DNA of 32,096 bases from Cyanobium sp. CZS48M. GTDB taxonomy: Bacteria > Cyanobacteriota > Cyanobacteriia > PCC-6307 > Cyanobiaceae. The translations under genes and the position numbers were made by a program. The stretch covers positions 1-32,096 of the forward strand of contig JAUCZK010000028.1 of assembly GCA_030373145.1 (NCBI GenBank). The letters run 5' to 3'. Below the pieces are notes generated by a model. The model searched no databases. It saw only the letters and a program-made list of their open reading frames with translations, and was not told the DNA's origin. This document shows, in pieces, positions 22,277 to 30,497 of the stretch. The stretch's first letter is position 1, and each line of letters begins with the position of its first letter.

Positions 22277-22477
22277 CTATCGCTCGCCCCGTGCCCAGAG
22301 CAGCAGCTGAGATCGATTGCTGCAGCCTGCCTTGGCCAGCAGGCTCGACACATGGCTCTCCACGGTCCTGGGGCTCAGCACCAGTTCCGCGGCGATGGCC
22401 TTGTTGCTCAGGCCCCGCACCAGCCAGCCCAGCACGCGCTGCTCCGCCGGTGTGCAGAACGTCTCTACCAGGGACAT
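22277..22477 (-). CDS. Mini LuxR-type helix-turn-helix regulator
   Basis: A 66-residue protein that is only a GerE/LuxR DNA-binding domain. LTPAEQRVLGWLV is matched here by CTPAEQRVLGWLVRGLSNKA, and IAAELVLSPRTVESHVSSLL forms the recognition helix. No receiver or ligand domain is present. GAGGG eight bases upstream supports the start. Cys8 and Cys52 are the only cysteines. Short LuxR-type regulators in cyanobacteria include PedR, which is controlled by thioredoxin; whether this is related cannot be decided. It lies 12 bases before tRNA-Thr, downstream of minE by 80 bases. Confidence 0.82.
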   Translation of the reverse strand: MSLVETFCTPAEQRVLGWLVRGLSNKAIAAELVLSPRTVESHVSSLLAKAGCSNRSQLLLWARGER

Positions 22478-22557
22478 GGTTCAACCCTCAACGGTTCGCC
22501 CCTGAGGATTCCCACCTGCCTGGGCCTTGGCCCTCTCCGGGGTGGCTCGGGCGCGCC

Positions 22558-22863
22558 TCAGATGGTGGCCATGGAGGGATCGCCACCCGGGGGCAGTGGT
22601 TTGGGGCGTGCCCGCTTGATCGGCAGGTTGGCCACCAGGGCGGTGACGCGGTCCTCGGTTTCAAGGCTCACGTCCCCTTCCTCCAGATCGATTTCCACGT
22701 AACGGGAGACCACCTCCAGGATTTCCCGGCGCATCTGCTCCAGTAGCTCGGGGTTGAGGTCGCTGCGGTCGTGGGCCAGCACCAGTTGCAGCCTCTGGCG
22801 AGCCATGCCCGCACTGGCGGGCTGACGACCGAGCAGCTTGTCGATGAAATCGCGCAAGGTCAT
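22558..22863 (-). CDS. minE: Cell division topological specificity factor MinE
   Basis: A 101-residue MinE. It begins with an amphipathic helix, [14 protein letters not shown], then [20 protein letters not shown], the anti-MinCD stretch, and a C-terminal dimerisation domain with [13 protein letters not shown]. It stimulates MinD ATPase to drive the Min proteins off the membrane, so that the septum forms at midcell. It follows minD by six bases. The tail after residue 83 is Pro/Lys-rich. Confidence 0.95.
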   Translation of the reverse strand: MTLRDFIDKLLGRQPASAGMARQRLQLVLAHDRSDLNPELLEQMRREILEVVSRYVEIDLEEGDVSLETEDRVTALVANLPIKRARPKPLPPGGDPSMATI

Positions 22864-22869
22864 CGCGGC

Positions 22870-23703
22870 TCAGAAGATTTTGGTGTGCATCAGGCGCCCC
22901 AGCTTGGCGCGCAGGCCCTGGCCCTCCTTGGAGGGGTCGGCCAGGGGCACCTCTTCACCACGCAGTCGGCGGGCCACGTTGGTGTAGGCCTGGCCCGCCG
23001 GGGAACGGCTGCCGTTGAGGGTGAGAGGTTCGCCCCGGTTGGTGGAGACGATCACCTGCTCGTCCTCCAGCACCAGGCCCAGCAGTGGCAGGGCAAGGAT
23101 GTCGGTGACATCGCTGACCGAGAGCATCTCCTGGTTGGCCATCATGCGCGGACGCACCCGGTTGAGCACCAGCTGAATGGGCTCGATCCCGCGGGTCTGC
23201 AGCAGACCGATCACCCGGTCGGCATCCCGCACCGCCGACACCTCCGGGGTGGTCACCACCAGGGCTTCGCGGCAGGCGGCGGCCGCGTTCTTGAAGCCGT
23301 CCTCGATGCCCGCCGGGCAGTCGATCAGCACGTAGTCGAACTGCTCAGCCAGCAGATCCGTGATCTTTTTCATGTCCTCGGGCGTCAGCCACTCGAGCAT
23401 GCGGGGGTTACCGGCCGGCAGCAGCGAGAGGTTGGGCTCCTGCTTGTGCTTCACCAGGGCCTGCTCCAGGCGGCAGCTGCCGGAGAGCACCTCCTGGGCG
23501 GTGTAGACGATCCGGTTCTCCAGCCCCAGCAGCAGATCAAGGTTGCGCAGGCCGAAGTCGGCGTCGAGCACAGCCGTGCGGGCCCCCTGCTTGGCCAGGG
23601 CAACGCCCAGGTTGGCCGTGAGGGTGGTTTTGCCGACACCACCTTTGCCGGAACAGATCAGAATCGCGCGGCTCTGTGTGCTCGTCACGGGTTTGCCAGA
23701 CAT
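22870..23703 (-). CDS. minD: Septum site-determining ATPase MinD
   Basis: A 277-residue MinD. The deviant Walker A motif CSGKGGVGKTTL and the AVLDADFGLRNLDLLLGLEN region are clear, followed by VLIDCPAGIEDGF (Walker B) and a C-terminal amphipathic helix (GLRAKLGRLMHTKIF) for membrane binding. It recruits MinC and is recycled by MinE. The start is taken at MSGKPVTS; a GTG six codons in, or an ATG 21 bases upstream, are alternatives. In other cyanobacteria minC precedes minD. Here a divergent phospholipase D-like gene starts only ten bases away, and minC is over two kilobases upstream. Confidence 0.96.
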   Translation of the reverse strand: MSGKPVTSTQSRAILICSGKGGVGKTTLTANLGVALAKQGARTAVLDADFGLRNLDLLLGLENRIVYTAQEVLSGSCRLEQALVKHKQEPNLSLLPAGNPRMLEWLTPEDMKKITDLLAEQFDYVLIDCPAGIEDGFKNAAAACREALVVTTPEVSAVRDADRVIGLLQTRGIEPIQLVLNRVRPRMMANQEMLSVSDVTDILALPLLGLVLEDEQVIVSTNRGEPLTLNGSRSPAGQAYTNVARRLRGEEVPLADPSKEGQGLRAKLGRLMHTKIF

Positions 23704-23713
23704 GCCTCTGATT

Positions 23714-24736
23714 ATGACCCCCATCCCCGGCCAGCCCCCGCTGGATCAGCCCGGATTCCATCAACGCCTGCTGGTGATGCCCGACGACGGCATCGAAGCC
23801 ATTGTGAATTTGATCGATCAGGCCAGTGAGCAGCTGCTGCTCAAGCAGTTCAAGCTGCAGTCCGAGGCGCTGGTGGAGGCGCTGATGGGGGCCCATACAC
23901 GGGGGGTCGTTGTTCGTGTGATGCTCAATCCCCACACCTCAGGAGGGGACCGCTGGAATGATCAGACTTTCGCCAGGTTGCAAGCAGCAGGCCTGGATGT
24001 GTCGTGGACCAGTGACTCCTTCCCGGTGACCCATGAGAAGTCCATGGTGGTTGACGATCATCTGGCCCTGATTTCCACCTTCAATCTTGCAGATAAATAT
24101 TTCACCCAGACGCGCGACTATGCGGTGGTCAGCACCTCCGCTTCTGTGGTTGAACAGGTGCGCGCCGGCTTTGAGGCCGACTGGCAACGTTCTTTCTTCG
24201 AGCCCAATCTGGAGGTTGGCCTGGTCTGGAGTAGCTATCACAGCCGTGGACAGATGGCGCGACTGGTGGATTCTGCCGAGCGCACGCTCTGGATCCAACA
24301 TCCCAAATTTGTTGACGCCGTGATTCTTGAGCGGATCATCTCCGCCCGCGAGCGGGGCGTGAAGGTGCGCGTGCTCTGTGGCGGCAAGCACGGAATCAGC
24401 GACTGGGACATCTTCGACACCTTCGCTTCCCTGCGGCTGATGGCGCGTTTCGGGGTGAAGGTTCGGCGGCAGAAGCATCTCAAGCTCCACGCCAAGCTGA
24501 TCCTCGTGGATGGGGTCTCTGCCCTGATCGGTTCAATGAACATCGACCGCAGTGCCTTCGACCTTCGCCGGGAGCTGGGCATCGAAACCGATGCCCCTCA
24601 AGTGGTGTCACGCCTCAAGGACACCTTTCAGCACGACTGGGACCGTGCCAAAAAGTATCGCGCGCCCGATCCCCTGGATCCCTCCCAGCACGAGATTGGC
24701 GAGCTGCCTCCCGATCCCCACTTCGTTCACGAGTGA
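23714..24736 (+). CDS. Phospholipase D / cardiolipin synthase-like protein
   Basis: A 340-residue soluble-looking protein with two HKD motifs: His107, Lys109 and Asp114 (HEKSMVVDDHLALISTFN), and His259, Lys261 and Asp266 (HAKLILVDGVSALIGSMN). Two motifs in one chain are typical of phosphatidyl transferases such as cardiolipin synthase, and of PLD nucleases; which of these applies is unknown. No membrane anchor or signal peptide is visible. The ATG at 23714 lies ten bases from the minD start; another ATG at 23702 is in frame. The stop overlaps the next gene as GTGA. Codons look less GC-rich than those of the min genes around it (for example an ATAAATATTT stretch at 24095-24104), suggesting transfer. 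Confidence 0.85.
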   Translation: MTPIPGQPPLDQPGFHQRLLVMPDDGIEAIVNLIDQASEQLLLKQFKLQSEALVEALMGAHTRGVVVRVMLNPHTSGGDRWNDQTFARLQAAGLDVSWTSDSFPVTHEKSMVVDDHLALISTFNLADKYFTQTRDYAVVSTSASVVEQVRAGFEADWQRSFFEPNLEVGLVWSSYHSRGQMARLVDSAERTLWIQHPKFVDAVILERIISARERGVKVRVLCGGKHGISDWDIFDTFASLRLMARFGVKVRRQKHLKLHAKLILVDGVSALIGSMNIDRSAFDLRRELGIETDAPQVVSRLKDTFQHDWDRAKKYRAPDPLDPSQHEIGELPPDPHFVHE

Positions 24737-25305
24737 CCAACCTCTCACCGCCGCCCAACCATCGCCAGTTGCTGATCGGCATGGCCCAGGTGGCCCTCTC
24801 CTCCTTTGGTGGGGGCCTCTCGGCCTGGAGCCAGCGCATCGTCGTCGACCAGCGACGCTGGATGAGTGATGAGGAGTTCCTCACCGGCCTGACGGTGGCC
24901 CGACTCTTCCCCGGGCCCAATCAGATCAATATGGCCGTGTATATCGGCGCCTACTTCCAAGGCCTAACTGGGGCGATGGCCGCTCTGGCCGGCATTCTGC
25001 TGACTCCGTTCAGTTTGTTGATGGCGCTGGGGCTGATCTATTTCCAGGTGCACCAGATCCCGGCGGTGGATCGAGTGTTGGCCGGGGTGGTGGCCGCGGC
25101 TGCCGGGATGGCCCTCTCGATGGGATTCAGGATTCTGGGCAGTTACTGGCGCGACCCAATCGCCCTGGCCCTGGCGGCTGCCACTTTTGTGGCTCTGGCC
25201 GTGGTTCAGGTGCGTCTGATCCCCCTGGTGCTGGTGGCAGGGCCAGTGGCGATGGCCTGGTATTGGCCGCGGCCAGGCTCGCCTGGGGGGGTGGCTTCGA
25301 AATGA
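24733..25305 (+). CDS. chrA: Chromate transporter family, ChrA half protein 1
   Basis: A 190-residue membrane protein of the short-chain CHR family. The signature SFGGGLSAWSQRIVVDQRRW (in part) and LFPGPNQINMAVYIG, with PGP at residues 60-62, are visible. About five or six hydrophobic segments follow. Full-length ChrA proteins have two such halves in one chain; short ones are encoded as pairs of adjacent genes, as here. The family exports chromate, though many members lack tested function. The start is a GTG overlapping the PLD stop (GTGA), and its stop overlaps the next gene as ATGA, so the three genes are probably translated together. Confidence 0.86.
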   Translation: MTNLSPPPNHRQLLIGMAQVALSSFGGGLSAWSQRIVVDQRRWMSDEEFLTGLTVARLFPGPNQINMAVYIGAYFQGLTGAMAALAGILLTPFSLLMALGLIYFQVHQIPAVDRVLAGVVAAAAGMALSMGFRILGSYWRDPIALALAAATFVALAVVQVRLIPLVLVAGPVAMAWYWPRPGSPGGVASK

Positions 25306-25886
25306 TGGAGGCCTGCACTCAGCTGCGCCAGGGAGACTGGAGCCAGTTGCTGGAGGTCATCAGAACCTTTCTTTCTTTGTCGCTGTTTTCCCTGGGCGGT
25401 GGTAACACTCTGCTGGCGGAGTACCACCATCTCAGTGTCGATCAGTACTGCTGGCTCACCCCCTCGCAGTTCGCTGATCTCTATGCGCTCGCGGAGGCGG
25501 CTCCGGGCCCCAGCTCGATGATTGTCGGTCTGCTCGGAATGGGGGCCGCCTGGCGAGAGGGCCCTCTCTGGGCCCTGTTGAGTGCCTATGCCGCTGAGCT
25601 GGCGGTGCTGCTGCCCTCCACCCTGCTGATGGTGCTGGCCTGCCTGAGTTGGAACACACTGAAGGATTCCCCCTGGCGCCTTGCTTTCGAGAGGGGGATG
25701 GGGCCGATCACTCTGGGGATCCTGTTCTCTGTGGGGGTGAAGATCCTTCAGACCTCCAACCATGGTCTGCCGGCCTATGCGGTGTCGATCGCGGTGTGCG
25801 TGTTGATGCTGCGCACCCGCCTTTCGCCGCTGTGGTTCATGGCTGTGGCCGGATTGCTGGGGGGGTTGGGAGTGATCAACCGTTGA
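25302..25886 (+). CDS. chrA: Chromate transporter family, ChrA half protein 2
   Basis: A 194-residue partner of the preceding gene. SLFSLGGGNTLLAEYHHLSV, PSQFADLYALAEAAPGPSSM (PGP at residues 68-70) and several hydrophobic spans give the same half-ChrA pattern in a distinct version, as expected for paired short-chain CHR proteins. The start ATG overlaps the previous stop as ATGA; a longer frame from 25263 is less likely. Its 3' end overlaps the 3' end of minC on the other strand by 11 bases. Confidence 0.85.
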   Translation: MMEACTQLRQGDWSQLLEVIRTFLSLSLFSLGGGNTLLAEYHHLSVDQYCWLTPSQFADLYALAEAAPGPSSMIVGLLGMGAAWREGPLWALLSAYAAELAVLLPSTLLMVLACLSWNTLKDSPWRLAFERGMGPITLGILFSVGVKILQTSNHGLPAYAVSIAVCVLMLRTRLSPLWFMAVAGLLGGLGVINR

Positions 25887-26559
25887 AGGGCGGCCAGCTC
25901 GGCTCGGCTGGATCGATGCGAATCACCCCATCCACCAGGCGGGCCTGTTCGCAGTACCCCTGCGGGGGTGAATCCTCCGGTCCCCTGGCGATCACCGCGG
26001 CGATGCGCAGTTGCAGGGGCCGCAGCTGAAGGGCCACGATCCTGGAGTTGGGGTCACCGTGGCAGCCGGCATGGGCCACCCCCCGCAGCCGGCCCCACAC
26101 GAGCACGTGCCCGCCGGCGCTGACCCGGGCTCCCGGGTTGACATCCCCAAGCACCAGGGCCGTGCCCTGCACCTGGAGGTGATCGCCGGAGCGCAGGGTG
26201 CCCCGCTGAATCACCAGATCGGGTCTGGGGTCGGAGTGGGCACCGGCTTCTGGGGCGCTCGCTAGCTGCAGGTCTGTGGCCAGGCCGATGGCCGCCGCCG
26301 CCACCAGGGTGAGGGCCTGGCGGCCAGCCACGCCGATCAGCTGGAGCTGGTGGGCGGCCAGCTGGCGCTCCAGGGCGCGTAGCTCGGTCACCGTCAGCAG
26401 CCAGTCGCCGCTCTGGAGCAGCAGGGCTCCGCTGCCGTTCACCCCATTGAGGCCCCGCTGTAGCTGCTGGGGCAGGGGAGCGGCCTCAGGGCCCGGTGCC
26501 GGCAGCAGCAGCTGGTGGGGCAGGCCGCTGCGGGCGGCAGGCACGAACTCAGCAGCCAT
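25876..26559 (-). CDS. minC: Septum formation inhibitor MinC
   Basis: A 227-residue MinC. The C-terminal beta-helix domain (about residues 113-205) is unmistakable: LVIQRGTLRSGDHLQVQGTA in part, LVLGDVNPGARVSAGGHVLV, WGRLRGVAHAGCHGD and VALQLRPLQLRIA. The N-terminal domain (about 10-100) is divergent, as usual. With MinD it blocks FtsZ assembly away from midcell. Its tail, PAEPSWPPFNG, is read through DNA that also encodes the end of the second chrA gene. It begins 23 bases after the HD protein stop on the same strand. minD and minE, its usual followers, lie beyond the inserted block. Confidence 0.92.
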   Translation of the reverse strand: MAAEFVPAARSGLPHQLLLPAPGPEAAPLPQQLQRGLNGVNGSGALLLQSGDWLLTVTELRALERQLAAHQLQLIGVAGRQALTLVAAAAIGLATDLQLASAPEAGAHSDPRPDLVIQRGTLRSGDHLQVQGTALVLGDVNPGARVSAGGHVLVWGRLRGVAHAGCHGDPNSRIVALQLRPLQLRIAAVIARGPEDSPPQGYCEQARLVDGVIRIDPAEPSWPPFNG

Positions 26560-26582
26560 CGCCGCATGCGAAGGAGCCCAAC

Positions 26583-27854
26583 TTAGGCAGCGCCATGGCC
26601 CCTGCCCCCCAGGGCCCTGGCCCGCTCCCGCAGGGCTTCACTCACCTCGGGGGGGTGGATCAACCAGGCCAGCTCCACCGGCTTCACCAGGCTGGCCACC
26701 AGCGGGGAGCACTCCTCCAGGGCTGCCAGAGAGTCCCCATCCCAGAGCCGCAGCCCACCTTTGTAGGGGTCGTAGCCACGGTTCTGACGCTGCTGCAGGG
26801 CGCAGCAGAGGCTGGGCTTCAACCCGGCTGCCTCGCTCAGCCGCTGGGCCAGGGCCAGCAGCTCCAGCCGCCCACCGGCCCCCAGGTGGCTGACGTCACT
26901 GGCCCGCAGCAGACGCCGATCCAGCAGGCGCCCGCAGAGCTCCTGCAGGTCAGTGGGGCCCTCCTCCCGCCAGCGCACCAGGTGATAGCCCGTGCGCAGG
27001 TCGTCGTTGGCCAGGTAGGTCTCCAGGTCGAGGCTCCCAGGGCGCCACAGCCATGCCGCCATCACCGCATCGGCGTCGACGCCGCCCTCGGGTCCGAGGC
27101 GGCGGGCCAGCTGGATCGTCTGGGTCAGCAACCAGTTGCAGACCACATTGAGCCGGTGGTTGTAGAGGCTGCGGTACATCAGGCTGCGCACCACCAGGTA
27201 GTGCTCCACCGCCATCAGTCCCTTCGGGTGCAGCGCCAGGTTGCCGTCGGGAGCCACGGTCAGGGCCCCCAGGATCCGCTCCAGGTCCAGCTGGCCATAG
27301 CGGGTACCGGTGCTGTGGCTGTCCCGCAACAGGTAATCGAACCGGTCGCAATCGAGCTGGCCGCTCACCAGGGAGGCCAGCGCCGGCTGGCGGTGCATGC
27401 CGTGCTCCAGCAGGTCGGCCACGGCATCGGCGCTGCCGGGGGCATGGCGCTCGAGGGGCTCCCGCAGGGCGGGGTGCTCCCGCACCAGCCGGGCCGACCA
27501 GGTTTCATGGCGCAGCCCATACATCTCCTCGCCTGAGTGGCTGAGCGGGGCGTGGCCCACGTCGTGCAGGAGGGCCGCGGCGTAAAGGACCCCTTGATCC
27601 TCTGCCAGCTGGGGGGCCTGGCGCTCCAGCTGGCGCAGGGCCAGCCGCGCCAGATGCAGCACCCCCAGGGAATGGGTGAAGCGACTCGACTCGGCGCCGT
27701 GGAAGGTGAGGAACGCCGGCCCCAGCTGACGGATCCGGCGCAGGCGCTGGAAAGGGGCCGTGTCGATCAGCTCCATGGCCAGGCCTTCGGCTGGATCGTT
27801 GCGCTCCAGCCGGATCGCTCCGTGCAGGGGATCGTGATACGTGCGCTGGCTCAT
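26583..27854 (-). CDS. HD-domain phosphohydrolase
   Basis: A 423-residue HD-superfamily protein related to dNTPase/SAMHD1-like enzymes. It begins SQRTYHDPLHGAIRLE, a typical (I)xDPVHGxI start, then PFQRLRRIRQLG. The metal site is RFTHSLGV and AALLHDVGHAPLSHSGE, with a later Asp in LDCDRFDYLLRDS. The substrate is unknown; related proteins act on deoxynucleotides or other nucleotides. It overlaps ctpA by four bases, so they are probably co-translated. The order HD, ctpA, petB, petD is common in picocyanobacteria. Confidence 0.9.
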   Translation of the reverse strand: MSQRTYHDPLHGAIRLERNDPAEGLAMELIDTAPFQRLRRIRQLGPAFLTFHGAESSRFTHSLGVLHLARLALRQLERQAPQLAEDQGVLYAAALLHDVGHAPLSHSGEEMYGLRHETWSARLVREHPALREPLERHAPGSADAVADLLEHGMHRQPALASLVSGQLDCDRFDYLLRDSHSTGTRYGQLDLERILGALTVAPDGNLALHPKGLMAVEHYLVVRSLMYRSLYNHRLNVVCNWLLTQTIQLARRLGPEGGVDADAVMAAWLWRPGSLDLETYLANDDLRTGYHLVRWREEGPTDLQELCGRLLDRRLLRASDVSHLGAGGRLELLALAQRLSEAAGLKPSLCCALQQRQNRGYDPYKGGLRLWDGDSLAALEECSPLVASLVKPVELAWLIHPPEVSEALRERARALGGRGHGAA

Positions 27855-29113
27855 GTCGGGGGGAGCTCCGGCAGCAGCTGCTCGGCGGCCAGCTCCAGCC
27901 AGGGGTCGTCATCCCCGCCGGGATTGAGTGGTTCCGGCTGGGGCAGCAGCCGGTCGGGCGCGATGCCCTGGTTCTGGATGTCACGGCCGCTGGGGGTGCG
28001 GTAGCGGGCCACGGTCACGGCCAGGCCACTGCCGTCGCCCAGGTTGATCAACGTCTGGATCAGCCCCTTGCCGAAGGTGCGGCTGCCCAGCAGGGGTGAG
28101 CGGCCGTCGTCCTGGAGGGCGCCCGCCAGGATTTCGCTGGCGCTGGCGGTGCCCCCGTTCACCAGGGTGACCATCGGGCCGCCATAGAGCTGGCCGGCCG
28201 CAGCCTGCCTCCGCTCACTCAATCCTTCGCGGTTCATGGTCTCCACGATCGGCTGGGCGGCGAGGAAGGCATTGGCCACCGCCACTCCCCCCTCCACAAG
28301 ACCGCCGGAGTTGTTGCGCAGATCAAGAATCACCCCCTCCACGCCCTCCTGAGCGAAACCCTGGAGAGCCTCCCGCACCCCAGCGGGAACCGGCTCGCTG
28401 AACTGGGTGATGCGCAGCAGTCCCAGGAGATGGCCCCCGCGCTTGAGCAGCCTGGTGCGCACGGGTTGCAACTCCACCCGCTGCCGCCTGAGCAACACCA
28501 GCCTGGGTTCCGCCTCGGGGTCGGGGGGCTGGATCAGCAGCTGCACACTGGTGCCGGACGCACCCCGCAGCCGAGCGGCCGTGGCCTCCAGCCCAAGGAT
28601 CCGGCAGGGTTCACCCTCCACCTCCAGCACCTCGCTGCCCGAGCTGATGCCGGCTTCGGCGGCCGGTGATCCATCCAGCGGCGCGATCACCACGATCCCC
28701 TGCCCGTCTTCCGCGAGGCTCAGCTGCAGGCCGACGCCGCTGACGCTTCCCTCCGTGGTGGCGCGCAGGGCCTTGTAGTCGGCGGGGCGCAGCAGCCGGG
28801 TGTAGGGATCGCCGATCGGCTCGAGCATCGAGGCGATGGCGTCGTAGGCCTCGATACTGGTTTCGATCGGCTGCTCCAGGGCCTTCTGGCGCAGGCGCCG
28901 CCAGTGAACAGTTTCAAAACGTGTGGGGTCGACATAGCTCTGGTTGACCAGCCGCCAGGCCTCCACCACCAGCTGCTGGGCATCGTTGAGGGCCAGGGCC
29001 GGGCTGGGCTGCAGCCCCAGGCCCAGCCCCAGGCCGAGCAGCAGGGCCAGCGCCACAACAGCTCGTTTTGTCCAGGTGATCTGCGGGTTGCAGCGGGGCT
29101 GGGGCGGGCTCAT
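27851..29113 (-). CDS. ctpA: Carboxyl-terminal processing protease
   Basis: A 420-residue secreted serine protease. Residues 1-42 form a signal peptide (ARG/LYS then ALALLLGLGLGLGL, cleaved near ALA-LND). A PDZ domain covers about 120-210 (VSGVGLQLSLAEDGQGIVVI in part). The catalytic site is Ser324 in NGGTASASEI and Lys349 in FGKG, spaced as in D1 proteases. It trims the C-terminus of the D1 precursor in the thylakoid lumen, needed to build the oxygen-evolving cluster. The ATG at MSPPQPRC gives a proper signal peptide; a longer frame crosses into the petB promoter. Paralogs CtpB and CtpC are possible. Confidence 0.9.
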   Translation of the reverse strand: MSPPQPRCNPQITWTKRAVVALALLLGLGLGLGLQPSPALALNDAQQLVVEAWRLVNQSYVDPTRFETVHWRRLRQKALEQPIETSIEAYDAIASMLEPIGDPYTRLLRPADYKALRATTEGSVSGVGLQLSLAEDGQGIVVIAPLDGSPAAEAGISSGSEVLEVEGEPCRILGLEATAARLRGASGTSVQLLIQPPDPEAEPRLVLLRRQRVELQPVRTRLLKRGGHLLGLLRITQFSEPVPAGVREALQGFAQEGVEGVILDLRNNSGGLVEGGVAVANAFLAAQPIVETMNREGLSERRQAAAGQLYGGPMVTLVNGGTASASEILAGALQDDGRSPLLGSRTFGKGLIQTLINLGDGSGLAVTVARYRTPSGRDIQNQGIAPDRLLPQPEPLNPGGDDDPWLELAAEQLLPELPPT

Positions 29114-29195
29114 GGCTGACAAGCTGGGGGCGGGGCGGCAATCACGACCGCAGCGCGGCTTTCGGTAGACTCTCGCAACCCAAACCCAGCACTGC

Positions 29196-29870
29196 ATGGC
29201 GAACTCGTCTCCCGCCGCCAAGTCGTCTCCCGTTTTCGACTGGTTCGAGGAGCGCCTGGAACTCCAGGCGATTGCGGACGACATCTCCTCAAAGTACGTG
29301 CCGCCCCACGTCAACATCTTTTATTGCCTCGGTGGCATCACTCTGGTCTGCTTCCTGATCCAATTCGCCACTGGATTTGCGATGACCTTCTACTACAAGC
29401 CCACCGTGGCTGAGGCCTACTCCTCGGTTCAGTACCTCATGACTGATGTCAGCTTCGGCTGGCTGATCCGCTCGGTGCATCGCTGGAGCGCCAGCATGAT
29501 GGTGCTGATGCTGATCCTGCACGTTTTTCGTGTGTATCTCACCGGTGGCTTCAAGCGCCCCCGCGAGCTCACCTGGGTCACCGGTGTGGTGATGGCGGTG
29601 ATCACAGTGTCCTTTGGCGTCACCGGCTACTCCCTGCCCTGGGATCAGGTCGGTTACTGGGCTGTGAAGATTGTTTCGGGCGTTCCCGCCGCCGTTCCAG
29701 TGGTCGGCGATTTCATGGTTGAACTGCTGCGTGGCGGAGAGAGCGTCGGTCAAGCAACCCTCACCCGCTTCTACAGCCTGCACACCTTCGTGATGCCTTG
29801 GCTGCTGGCTGTGTTCATGCTGATGCACTTCCTGATGATCCGCAAGCAGGGCATCTCAGGTCCTTTGTGA
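29196..29870 (+). CDS. petB: Cytochrome b6
   Basis: A 224-residue four-span heme protein of the cytochrome b6f complex. [12 protein letters not shown] is matched by [20 protein letters not shown]; Cys44 (in IFYC) is the heme c-n ligand, and His95 and His109 sit in [20 protein letters not shown], with the other heme His pair in [10 protein letters not shown] and [11 protein letters not shown]. The first nine residues (ANSSPAAKS) extend beyond the usual 215-residue form. It carries electrons from plastoquinol. It diverges from ctpA over 82 bases, and petD follows after 69 bases. Confidence 0.98.
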   Translation: MANSSPAAKSSPVFDWFEERLELQAIADDISSKYVPPHVNIFYCLGGITLVCFLIQFATGFAMTFYYKPTVAEAYSSVQYLMTDVSFGWLIRSVHRWSASMMVLMLILHVFRVYLTGGFKRPRELTWVTGVVMAVITVSFGVTGYSLPWDQVGYWAVKIVSGVPAAVPVVGDFMVELLRGGESVGQATLTRFYSLHTFVMPWLLAVFMLMHFLMIRKQGISGPL

Positions 29871-29939
29871 TCTGAATCTCCAGCCGCGATCCATCGATTC
29901 CGTTTCCACACTCCTTTCACCACCGATTCGGTGCCTCCG

Positions 29940-30422
29940 ATGCACATCCTCAAGAAGCCTGATCTCAGCGACCCCAGCCTGCGGGCCAAGCTGGCCAAGG
30001 GCATGGGCCATAACTACTACGGTGAGCCCGCCTGGCCCAACGATCTCCTCTACATCTTTCCGGTGGTGATCCTGGGCACCATCGCCCTGGTGGTGGGTCT
30101 GGCCGTGCTGGATCCAGCCATGCTCGGTGACAAGGCTGATCCCTTCGCCACACCGCTGGAGATCCTGCCGGAGTGGTACCTCTACCCGGTCTTCCAGATT
30201 CTGCGGGTCGTTCCCAACAAGCTGCTGGGCATCGCCCTGCAGACCATGGTGCCCCTGGGCCTGATGCTCATACCCTTCATCGAGAGCTTCAACAAGTTCC
30301 AGAACCCCTTCCGCAGGCCCGTGGCGATGGCCGCCTTCCTGTTTGGAACGGTGTTCACGATCTACCTGGGCATCGGTGCCGCCCTGCCCATCGACAAGTC
30401 GCTCACCCTCGGCCTGTTCTGA
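29940..30422 (+). CDS. petD: Cytochrome b6f complex subunit IV
   Basis: A 160-residue three-span subunit. [20 protein letters not shown] starts the canonical protein, and [20 protein letters not shown] carries the PEWY motif of the quinol-oxidation site. An in-frame GTG three codons earlier is ignored, because the family begins at MHILKKPDL. It binds beside cytochrome b6 in the thylakoid membrane. A terminator follows 20 bases after the stop. Confidence 0.98.
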   Translation: MHILKKPDLSDPSLRAKLAKGMGHNYYGEPAWPNDLLYIFPVVILGTIALVVGLAVLDPAMLGDKADPFATPLEILPEWYLYPVFQILRVVPNKLLGIALQTMVPLGLMLIPFIESFNKFQNPFRRPVAMAAFLFGTVFTIYLGIGAALPIDKSLTLGLF

Positions 30423-30441
30423 GCAGAGCTTCAGTGGATTT

Positions 30442-30469
30442 AGCCGCCGTTGACCACGGCGGCTTTTTT
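30442..30469 (+). terminator. Rho-independent terminator after petD
   Basis: AGCCGCCGT, a TGACC loop and ACGGCGGCT form a perfect 9-pair stem followed by a run of Ts. It ends the petBD transcript before the convergent invertase gene. Confidence 0.9.
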
Positions 30470-30497
30470 ATGGCCCCTTGGATCACGGCGGCCGGTG

